Below the pieces are notes generated by a model, which was given only the letters and a program-made list of their open reading frames with translations, did no database searches and was not told the origin of the DNA. From positions 1 to 12,312 of the forward strand of contig JBBSMX010000125.1 of the NCBI GenBank assembly GCA_038232935.1: a stretch of 12,312 nucleotides of DNA, in the 5' to 3' direction. Source of the DNA: JBBSMX01 sp038232935. GTDB lineage: Bacteria > Bacteroidota > Rhodothermia > Rhodothermales > JANQRZ01. Within the stretch, counting starts at the first letter, position 1. The number at the start of each line of letters is the position of its first letter. Shown piece after piece: positions 1 through 4,948 of the stretch. The position numbers and the translations under genes are program-made.

Positions 1-137
1 ACCTGCGGAAGTATAATGGGATCCCGAAGGTCCATTTCGAGCTGTTTCTGAAGGAATGCGAATGGCGCTTCAACTACGGAAGCCCTCGTGAACTGCTGAA
101 AACACTTCGCCGCTGGACTCTTATCTAGGTCAGCCCC
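1..137 (+). mobile_element. Right end of an IS1595-family (IS1016-like) insertion sequence, truncated by the window edge
   Basis: The window opens inside a transposase gene (3-128). The sequence around its stop codon, TTATCTAGGTCAGCCCC at 121-137, resembles the terminal inverted repeat of IS1016-type elements, whose ends read GGGGCTG.CC inward and overlap or abut the transposase stop. I therefore place the right boundary at about 137. The left end, the matching inverted repeat and the target duplication lie outside the window, so the boundary is an inference from remembered family ends. Confidence 0.5.
3..128 (+). CDS. IS1595-family transposase, C-terminal fragment (5' part outside window)
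   Basis: An open frame of 41 residues runs from the window edge to a TAG at 126-128. It contains KYNGIPKVHFELFLKECEWR followed by FNYGSP and a basic, Leu-rich tail. This is the pattern at the C-terminus of IS1595/ISXO2-type DDE transposases: a KFNGIP-like segment, then the 'LKECE.RFN' segment that follows the last catalytic acidic residue. The enzyme would cut and join the ends of its own element. Only the tail is visible, so I cannot tell whether the full gene is intact. The stop codon lies inside the probable terminal repeat, as in compact IS1016-like elements. No host gene shares this reading frame downstream. Confidence 0.7.
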   Translation: MRKYNGIPKVHFELFLKECEWRFNYGSPRELLKTLRRWTLI

Positions 138-220
138 TTCCCGTATGTAGCTACGGCGGTCGGGGTCAGCGCGGTCAACTCGCTTCTGACAAGCTTGGCG
201 AATACTGTAGCAGAGGTGAC

Positions 221-255
221 AATGAAGGTGTCGGTGGAGTCGCCATACCTTCATT
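221..255. other. Hairpin/inverted repeat in the gene-free stretch
   Basis: AATGAAGGT (221-229) is exactly inverted at 247-255 (ACCTTCATT), enclosing 17 bases that can pair further at TGG (235-237) with CCA (243-245). There is no T-run on either side, so it is not a standard terminator. It lies between the insertion-sequence end and the palindromic motif array. Its role is unknown. Confidence 0.4.
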
Positions 256-290
256 CCTATCCATTCCCTCAACCCGGCACCAGGGCGGCA

Positions 291-335
291 ACTGTACAGA
301 GCGACTGTACAGAGTCCGACGAAAAACTGTACAGA
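291..335. promoter_or_regulatory. Array of three ACTGTACAGA palindromic motifs (possible operator sites)
   Basis: ACTGTACAGA occurs exactly at 291-300, 304-313 and 326-335. Its core CTGTACAG is a perfect 8-bp palindrome. Start-to-start spacings are 13 and 22 bases. A degenerate relative (ACTGTAGCAGA) lies at 204-214. Clustered identical palindromes in non-coding DNA suggest binding sites for a dimeric repressor or activator. No regulator gene is in the window, and the only downstream candidate target on the plus strand is the structured element at 354-456. CTGTA.. half-sites also occur in LexA boxes, but the spacing here is not a canonical LexA box. Confidence 0.4.
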
Positions 336-353
336 ACCTGTGGTACTGAGAGC

Positions 354-456
354 GTCCGTAGCTCAGCTGGATGTTTCGCAAAGCGTCCGCAGGACGGTTT
401 GTGAGACCGAGCACCGAAGGGGCGAAATCGCCCCTGAGAGCGCAGTGAGCTAGGAT
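354..456 (+). ncRNA. Candidate structured RNA: three-way junction with a tRNA 5'-end mimic
   Basis: Hand folding gives three helices. P1 closes the element: 354-369 pairs with 443-456, about 14 pairs including an unbroken TAGCTCA/TGAGCTA heptamer, with single-base bulges at G358 and G366. P2 is the hairpin 373-407: GTTTCGCAAA pairs with 398-407 (two G.U pairs), then one G/G mismatch, then CGTCC/GGACG closed by a GCA loop. P3 is 418-435, GGGGCG-AAAT-CGCCCC plus an A-T pair. The 5' strand of P1 (353-372) matches the first part of the nearby tRNA-Arg at 19 of 20 positions. No protein reading frame here is convincing. Strand is assigned from the tRNA-like orientation only. It may instead be a mobile-element or tRNA-derived relic. 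Confidence 0.35.
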
Positions 457-466
457 TCCATCCAAC

Positions 467-496
467 AAAAAAGCCGCCCCCGAGTGGGAGGCGGCT

Positions 497-497
<1 letters not shown>
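467..497 (-). terminator. Rho-independent terminator of the tRNA-Arg transcript
   Basis: Read on the minus strand, AAGCCGCC (497-490) pairs with GGCGGCTT (478-471) across an 11-base loop and is followed by a run of T (complement of the A-run 467-472). The stem begins inside the CCA end of the tRNA gene, so termination occurs directly behind the tRNA. There is no T-run on the plus strand, so it is one-directional. Confidence 0.8.
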
Positions 498-573
<76 letters not shown>

Positions 574-585
574 GAGTACGAACCA

Positions 586-616
586 CAAAGCTACGACGAC
601 CGCGTACCCGTGACAA
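586..616 (-). promoter_or_regulatory. Promoter of tRNA-Arg
   Basis: On the minus strand, TTGTCA (616-611) is followed after 17 bases by TAGCTTTG (593-586). This fits the Bacteroidota -7 consensus TAnnTTTG exactly, with a -33 TTG about 20 bases upstream. It would start transcription about 6 bases before the mature tRNA 5' end at 573. The match is by eye; no other promoter in the window fits as well. Confidence 0.55.
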
Positions 617-758
617 CGGCCGCGCTCGGATAATCGGTGAACCCGTTTGGGGTAGTGGGGTCTAACAGTGCCGACCGGGCACGGCTTCTTCATGGACCCG
701 CGCCCGACGCTTCGCGTTTCTCGCCGTTCGCTGCCCACCCGCGTTGTTCGCTTCCCCG

Positions 759-2078
759 ATGCCCGTCAGAATCACCGACATCGAGCCCGGCTCGCTCGCC
801 GACGACCTCGGCTGGCAGCCCGGCGACCAGATCCTCGCCGTCAACGGCGAGACGGTGCAGGACGAGCTCGACCTCCGCTTCAAGGCGGCCGAGGAGCGCT
901 TCGTCGTCAAGGTTCGGATGGGCGGCGACCTCCGCGAGCAATCTGTCTCGCGCGACCTTGACGAGCCGCTCGGCGCGGCCTTCGAGGAGTTCCGCATCAA
1001 GACCTGCGGCGACGACTGCGTCTTCTGCTTCGTCGATCAGAACCCCGTAGGGCTCCGCGATACGCTCTATTTCCGCGACGGCGACTTCCGCATGTCGTTC
1101 CTCTACGGGAACTACATCACGATGACGAACCTCCGCGGCCGCGACATGCAGCGGATCGTGGAGCAGCGCCTGAGCCCGCTCTACATCTCCGTCCACTGCA
1201 CCACCGACGAGATCCGCCGCCGGATGATGGGCCACCGCACCCAGCAGGATCGGCTGATGGAGAAGCTCGAGTTCCTCCGCGCCCACGGCATCGATATGCA
1301 CGCGCAGGTCGTGCTCGTCCCCGGCTTCAACGACGGCGACGCGCTCGTGCAGACGGTCGAGGATCTCTACGCTCTCGGCGACCGGATGCAGTCGCTCTCG
1401 ATTGTGCCCGTCGGGCTGACACGGCACCGGCGCGAGCTGTCGGACCTCCGCTCGCTCCGGCCGTACGAGGCCCGCGCGCTCGCCGCGCAGGTCGAGGAAT
1501 GGCAGGCCCGATTCTGCGACGAGATCGGGCGCGGCTTCGTCTACCTCTCCGACGAGATGTACCTGCTGGCCGGCCTCGATTTCCCCGATGAGGACGACTA
1601 CGACGGCTACCCGCTGATGGAGAACGGCGTCGGGATGAGCCGCGATTTTTTGAACGAGCTCGACTACCAGCGCGACTACTTCCCCGACGCGCTCCCCGAA
1701 CCGAAGAGGCTGACGCTCGTGACCGGTACGCTCGTCGGGCCTATGCTCGAAGCGCGGATCGCTCCGGTTCTCCGGGAGGTCGAGGGTCTGGAGGTCGAGG
1801 TGGTGACGGTGGAAAACGCGCTCTTCGGCGACTCGGTGACGGTGAGCGGGCTGCTGAACTTCAAGAGCTTCCATGCCGCGCTCCGGCCCCTCGCCGCTGC
1901 GGGTCGGCTCGGCGACCTCGTCCTGCTACCGCCCGATTGCGTAAACTTCGAGGGGCTCTTCCTCGACAACCGACCCGGCCAGAACACACCCGCCGACCTC
2001 TCGGCCGCGCTCGGCGGCGTCCCCGTCGAGGTCTTTGGCGGCGACTGGAGCAGCGTTATTGAGCGATTGTGTGATTGA
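759..2078 (+). CDS. PDZ and radical-SAM domain protein of the DUF512 family
   Basis: The protein has 439 residues from the ATG at 759; a TTG at 744 would add five. Residues 1-60 form a PDZ-like domain (ITDIEPGSLADDLGWQPGD, then ILAVNGE). At 83-90 lies CGDDCVFC, the CX3CX2C triad (C83, C87, C90) of radical S-adenosylmethionine enzymes, followed by FVDQNP and a barrel-like central part. The C-terminal third is the DUF512 region (VTGTLVGPML, then VENALFGDSVTVSGLL). This architecture belongs to a widespread bacterial family (TIGR03279-like in cyanobacteria) often linked by gene context to GTPase Der, though Der is not in this window. Substrate and reaction are not known to me. The leader is pyrimidine-rich with no Shine-Dalgarno. 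It is the first gene of the plus-strand run, 91 bases before the CPBP gene. Confidence 0.9.
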   Translation: MPVRITDIEPGSLADDLGWQPGDQILAVNGETVQDELDLRFKAAEERFVVKVRMGGDLREQSVSRDLDEPLGAAFEEFRIKTCGDDCVFCFVDQNPVGLRDTLYFRDGDFRMSFLYGNYITMTNLRGRDMQRIVEQRLSPLYISVHCTTDEIRRRMMGHRTQQDRLMEKLEFLRAHGIDMHAQVVLVPGFNDGDALVQTVEDLYALGDRMQSLSIVPVGLTRHRRELSDLRSLRPYEARALAAQVEEWQARFCDEIGRGFVYLSDEMYLLAGLDFPDEDDYDGYPLMENGVGMSRDFLNELDYQRDYFPDALPEPKRLTLVTGTLVGPMLEARIAPVLREVEGLEVEVVTVENALFGDSVTVSGLLNFKSFHAALRPLAAAGRLGDLVLLPPDCVNFEGLFLDNRPGQNTPADLSAALGGVPVEVFGGDWSSVIERLCD

Positions 2079-2149
2079 GCGATTGGCTGATTTGGGGACT
2101 ATCTACCAAGCTTAATCGATCGCCGCCCCAATCCGCGAATCCGCGAATC
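2058..2149. repeat. GATT-periodic inverted/direct repeat between the DUF512 and CPBP genes
   Basis: ATTGAGCGATTG occurs at 2058-2069 and again at 2074-2085, the second copy containing the DUF512 stop codon. The stretch 2073-2097 has GATT every eight bases and ends in TTTGGGG. Its partner at 2126-2149 begins CCCCAATC and carries AATC every eight bases. The arms can form an interrupted hairpin (GGGG/CCCC plus GATT/AATC blocks) around a 28-base loop. There is no T-run after it. It could be a transcript-end structure or a dispersed repeat. Confidence 0.45.
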
Positions 2150-2169
2150 ACCCATTCAGCGACTATCCC

Positions 2170-3204
2170 ATGGCCGACCCGTTCGCTCGTCCGACTGAGG
2201 AGCCGCGCTCTCCGCTTCCCCCTCCGCCCGCTACGCCGCCGCTGGGGTATACGCCGGGCGAGTTCGTCGTCCTCCGCGACCCGCTGCCGTGGGCGAAGCC
2301 GATCCGGCTGAGCGGCGTGCTGGAGCGCCAGCGGTTCAACCCCCTCCTGACGGGGCTGCTGACGTTCGTCGGCGGGTTTCTGATCTACCAGATCGTCGGG
2401 ACGGTCGTGATGGTGCTTGCGGCGGTACGCTCGATGGGCGGCGACATCGACGTGCAGCGCGTGCTGGAGGCGGTGCAGAGCGATGCCTTCGCGCTCTTCG
2501 GTGGGAACGCGATCGGGCAGGTGGCGGGGTTCTGCCTGTTTGTGGGGTTCGTGACGTGGCTGCACACGGCGGACGTGGCCTCGTACCTTCGGGTGCGGAA
2601 GGTGGACGGCGCGCAGTTCGGGCTCGCCGGCCTCGGCCTGGTGGCGCTGCTGCCGCTGGTGTCGTGGCTCGGCCAGCTCAACGCGAGCCTGCCGATGCCG
2701 GAGGCGTGGCGGGCGTGGGACGAGCAGCAGTCGGTCCTGCTCGAACAGGTGCTCGGGGCCGACCTCAACGTGTTCTACGTGCTCCTCGTGGTCGCGCTCA
2801 CGCCCGCGATCTGCGAGGAGCTGATGTTCCGCGGCTACCTCCAGCGGCAGGTGGAGCGTCGGCTCGGCGTTCTGTGGAGCATCGTCCTCGTCGGCGTGCT
2901 CTTCGGGCTGTTCCACCTGCGGCCGACGCAGGTGCTTCCGCTGAGCACGCTGGGCCTCTACCTCGGTTTCTCGGTGTGGGTGACGGGGAGCCTGTGGGCG
3001 GGCGCGCTCATCCACCTGCTCAACAACGGCCTCGCCGTGATCGTCAGCGATTACGTGAGCCGGCACCCGGACGTCGATGCCGTCGCGCTCGACTCTCTCG
3101 CGGTGCCGTGGTATCTTACCATCGCGAGCGCGCTCGCCGTGGCTGGGGTCGCCATCCTCCTGCTTCGCCGCCGGCATGCGCTGCTGGCAGGCCTCTCCCC
3201 CTAG
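2170..3204 (+). CDS. CPBP family intramembrane glutamic endopeptidase (CAAX protease-like)
   Basis: This is a 344-residue integral membrane protein starting at ATG 2170. A Pro-rich cytoplasmic N-terminus of about 55 residues precedes roughly seven or eight hydrophobic segments. The family motifs are all present: E216-E217-x3-R221 (EELMFRGYLQ), H249 in LFGLFHLRP, and H282 followed by N286 in HLLNN. In Rce1/CPBP proteases these residues activate water for peptide cleavage within the membrane. Bacterial members act in protein maturation, bacteriocin-type immunity or unknown tasks, and the substrate cannot be read from the sequence. The gene is followed 36 bases later by the DUF2007 gene and then cdsA, an order I associate with Bacteroidota relatives, so a housekeeping envelope role is more likely than immunity. 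No Shine-Dalgarno precedes the start. Confidence 0.9.
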   Translation: MADPFARPTEEPRSPLPPPPATPPLGYTPGEFVVLRDPLPWAKPIRLSGVLERQRFNPLLTGLLTFVGGFLIYQIVGTVVMVLAAVRSMGGDIDVQRVLEAVQSDAFALFGGNAIGQVAGFCLFVGFVTWLHTADVASYLRVRKVDGAQFGLAGLGLVALLPLVSWLGQLNASLPMPEAWRAWDEQQSVLLEQVLGADLNVFYVLLVVALTPAICEELMFRGYLQRQVERRLGVLWSIVLVGVLFGLFHLRPTQVLPLSTLGLYLGFSVWVTGSLWAGALIHLLNNGLAVIVSDYVSRHPDVDAVALDSLAVPWYLTIASALAVAGVAILLLRRRHALLAGLSP

Positions 3205-3240
3205 CGTCCTTTTCCGCCTCCCTTCCCGCCTTCCCCCGAT

Positions 3241-3621
3241 ATGGCTGACGATCCGAGAACGTACCAAGACTGGGTTGCCGTCTTCAACACCTCCACCGAC
3301 TACGAAGCCGACCTCCTCCGGGACCGGCTTGACGCGGCGGGCATCGCGGCCGTCGTCCTCACCCAGCGGGACCACAGCTTCAACCTCAACGTCGGCGATA
3401 TGTCACCCGTGCGCGTGATGGTGAAGCCCGAGGACGTGGGCGCGGCGCAGGAGGTCATCAACGAGAAGCCGTTCACCGACGAAGAGCTGACCGAGGCCGC
3501 CCTCAATGCCGACCCCGAGAGCGAGGACGCCCACACCGCCGACGAGGAGGGGATGCTGGACTCCGGCCCCGACGCCATCCGTTTCTCCGCTCCCGACGAC
3601 GACGATCCGGTGAAGAGGTAA
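3241..3621 (+). CDS. DUF2007 domain protein (putative signal-transducing protein)
   Basis: This is a 126-residue soluble protein. Residues 8-75 fit the DUF2007 fold, a small ferredoxin-like/ACT-like domain: WVAVFNTSTDYEADLLRDRL, then AAGIAAVVL, then SPVRVMVKPEDVGAAQEVI. The pattern 'V....N..EA.LL...L...GI.A.V' is typical of the family. The rest is an acidic tail (many Asp and Glu to residue 120), probably disordered and perhaps a halophile-type feature. DUF2007 is annotated as a putative prokaryotic signal-transducing domain, but no reaction or ligand is established that I know of. It lies between a CPBP protease gene and cdsA with short gaps (36 and 78 bases), suggesting co-transcription. 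The leader is almost pure pyrimidine, with no ribosome-binding site. Confidence 0.85.
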   Translation: MADDPRTYQDWVAVFNTSTDYEADLLRDRLDAAGIAAVVLTQRDHSFNLNVGDMSPVRVMVKPEDVGAAQEVINEKPFTDEELTEAALNADPESEDAHTADEEGMLDSGPDAIRFSAPDDDDPVKR

Positions 3622-3653
3622 GGGGTTTGGGGTTCTAGGTTTGGGGTCCTGGG
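3622..3653 (+). repeat. G-tract repeat directly after the DUF2007 stop codon (possible G-quadruplex)
   Basis: Five G-runs occur here (GGGG, GGGG, GG, GGGG, GGG) separated mostly by TTT- or TTCT-type spacers. One spacer is 10 bases long when the GG is ignored, so a G-quadruplex is possible but not canonical. The run starts at the base after the TAA at 3619-3621. It may be a dispersed intergenic repeat or a transcript-end structure. Confidence 0.4.
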
Positions 3654-3699
3654 TCAAGCCCCGCACGCTCAACTCACAACGCCCTGCCCACAGTCCTCC

Positions 3700-4518
3700 A
3701 TGAGCAACCTCACACAGCGCGTCCTGACCGCGCTCATCGGGGCTCCGCTGGTCGTGGGGGTAGCCTATCTCGGCGGCTGGTTCTTCGGGGGGTTCATGCT
3801 GCTCGCCGGTCTGCTGGCGCAGTGGGAGCTCTACGGGTTGGCCGAGGCGGGAGGTGCCCGCCCGCTGAAGAGCGTAGGCCTCATAATCGGCGGACTGCTG
3901 ATCGTGCGCTCGCTGCTCCCCTTCGCCGTCCCGCTCGCCGTGCTCGGCCTGCTCGTCGTCCTCGTCGCCGAGCTGTACCGCCGGCTCGACGGGCCGATCC
4001 CGAACATCACCGCGACGGTCTTCGGGGTGTTCTATCCTGCCCTCCTCGTCGGCTACTTCGTCGAGCTCCGCGTGCTCGGGGCGACGGGGACACTCACCGA
4101 TCTGGAGGCGTTCGTGCTCACAGCGGTCGTCGTGGTGGCGATCTGGGCGTCGGACACGTTCGCGTACTTTGCCGGGCGCGCCTTCGGCAAACACCCGCTG
4201 TTCCCGCGCATCTCGCCCAAGAAGACGGTCGAGGGCTCCGTCGGGGGCGTGGTAGGCGCGGTGTTCATCGTGATCGTCCTCAAGCTGCTCTTCGCCCCGT
4301 TCCTGACGGGGGCAGACGCCGCCGTGATCGGGCTCGTCTGCGGAGCCCTCGGGCAGCTCGGCGACCTCGTCGAGAGCCTGCTGAAGCGGTCCGTCGGGGT
4401 GAAAGACTCGGGCCATTACCTCCCCGGCCACGGCGGCATGCTGGACCGGATCGATGCGATGCTGGTCGCCATCCCTATCGTGGTGCTCTACCTCGACCAC
4501 GTGCGGAGCTTTTGGTAA
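3700..4518 (+). CDS. cdsA: Phosphatidate cytidylyltransferase (CDP-diacylglycerol synthase)
   Basis: CdsA makes CDP-diacylglycerol from phosphatidate and CTP in the inner membrane, the branch-point precursor of all phospholipids. The 272-residue product is within the usual family length. It has about seven hydrophobic helices, then SDTFAYFAGRAFGKHPLFPR and SPKKTVEGSVGG, and a full CdsA signature at about residues 226-252: SLLKRSVGVKDSG followed by PGHGGMLDRID. The Lys-Asp and His-Gly-Gly..Asp-Arg-x-Asp residues of that signature bind metal and substrate in characterised enzymes. Nothing appears truncated. The gene follows the DUF2007 gene by 78 bases that include the G-tract repeat, and has no Shine-Dalgarno. 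The small membrane protein gene follows after 111 bases. Confidence 0.97.
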   Translation: MSNLTQRVLTALIGAPLVVGVAYLGGWFFGGFMLLAGLLAQWELYGLAEAGGARPLKSVGLIIGGLLIVRSLLPFAVPLAVLGLLVVLVAELYRRLDGPIPNITATVFGVFYPALLVGYFVELRVLGATGTLTDLEAFVLTAVVVVAIWASDTFAYFAGRAFGKHPLFPRISPKKTVEGSVGGVVGAVFIVIVLKLLFAPFLTGADAAVIGLVCGALGQLGDLVESLLKRSVGVKDSGHYLPGHGGMLDRIDAMLVAIPIVVLYLDHVRSFW

Positions 4519-4614
4519 CGGAGTGGTAATGGAGCGTGTTGCGGATCGGGTGGTACGCTGAGGAGCGAGGCCGGAATCACCGAGTCCACGCCTGCTCGTG
4601 ACGGAACGGTGGCA

Positions 4615-4625
4615 GGGGGGTGAGG
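4615..4625 (+). promoter_or_regulatory. Unusually strong Shine-Dalgarno-like sequence
   Basis: GGGGGGTGAGG lies just before the ATG at 4630. GGGGGTGA at 4616-4623 can pair with the 16S anti-Shine-Dalgarno (complement GGAGGTGA, one A-to-G change giving a G.U pair), with 6 bases to the start. It is the only purine-rich ribosome-binding site in front of a gene in this window, and it supports the 4630 start. TATAAT at 4626-4631 overlaps the start codon; it could be a -10 box for a downstream start at 4666, but I see no -35. Confidence 0.45.
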
Positions 4626-4629
4626 TATA

Positions 4630-4857
4630 ATGCCGCCGACTGCGAATCAGCCCTGGCACAGTCCCATGTTGACTCCGAGACACCGCCCGAAAGCTCGCCG
4701 TTTCCAGTACGAGCCACGCTTTTACGACTCGAGCCACGACGACCGGGTCAAGCAGCGCATCCGCTTCAAAAGCAACACGCGGCGCGGGAAGCAACCGGCG
4801 TTCATCATCGTGGCGGTGCTCCTCCTGATCGCTTTTTACCTCTACACGAAACTCTGA
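4630..4857 (+). CDS. Small single-pass membrane protein, conserved hypothetical
   Basis: The product has 75 residues. A strongly basic N-terminal half (RPKARRF, YEPRFYD, then RIRFKSNTRRGK) precedes one C-terminal hydrophobic helix, about residues 56-72 (FIIVAVLLLIAFYLY), and ends TKL. By the positive-inside rule the basic part would be cytoplasmic. I recall similarly built proteins (basic 'RRF.Y.PR.YD' segment, then one helix) in Bacteroidota and Rhodothermales, next to DNA-repair or envelope genes. No function is known to me. The start at 4630 is favoured by the Shine-Dalgarno-like sequence at 4615-4625; the in-frame ATG at 4666, just before the conserved-looking part, is the alternative and would give 63 residues. 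It lies 111 bases after cdsA and 91 bases before mutL. Confidence 0.7.
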   Translation: MPPTANQPWHSPMLTPRHRPKARRFQYEPRFYDSSHDDRVKQRIRFKSNTRRGKQPAFIIVAVLLLIAFYLYTKL

Positions 4858-4880
4858 GCGTGCGGCGTCCCCACTCCGCA

Positions 4881-4900
4881 CCGCCCGGTACCGCCCGGTG
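4881..4900 (+). repeat. Tandem 10-base repeat
   Basis: CCGCCCGGTA is followed immediately by CCGCCCGGTG, two units differing in the last base, just upstream of the mutL leader hairpin. It is short and may have arisen by slippage. Confidence 0.4.
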
Positions 4901-4917
4901 GGAGCGATGGCTCCCAC
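4898..4917 (+). other. Hairpin in the mutL leader
   Basis: GTGGGAGC (4898-4905) and GCTCCCAC (4910-4917) form a perfect 8-bp stem with a GATG loop. It ends 31 bases before the mutL ATG at 4949 and 40 bases after the small membrane gene's stop. No T-run follows, so it is not a clear terminator. It could protect mRNA or attenuate read-through into mutL. Confidence 0.45.
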
Positions 4918-4948
4918 GCCCTACGCAGCTAGCTGCCCGACCCATTCT

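Noticed and set aside
291..300. LexA/SOS box
   Set aside because: The palindrome is only 8 bp with no CTG-N10-CAG spacing, and no SOS gene follows.
291..335. CRISPR-like short repeats
   Set aside because: The 10-base units are too short and spaced by only 3 and 12 bases; no spacers or cas genes are present.
353..372. A second functional tRNA gene
   Set aside because: Only the 5' acceptor strand and part of the D arm are present; no anticodon arm, T arm or 3' end follows.
195..404. Open frame of 69 codons on the plus strand over the motif array and tRNA-like element
   Set aside because: It has no family resemblance, covers palindromes and the structured element, and its composition reads as non-coding.
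690..1874. Long minus-strand open frame opposite the DUF512 gene
   Set aside because: It is a shadow of a clear plus-strand radical-SAM gene in GC-rich DNA; its translation is low-complexity Arg/Val/Glu/His with no motif.
2170..3204. CPBP protease as a bacteriocin-immunity or abortive-infection gene
   Set aside because: Its neighbours are housekeeping lipid and small-protein genes with no bacteriocin precursor, so a defence reading has no support here.
2056..4917. Long minus-strand frames opposite the CPBP, DUF2007 and CdsA genes
   Set aside because: His/Arg/Glu-rich antisense translations typical of high-GC coding DNA, with no motif and running through intergenic repeats.
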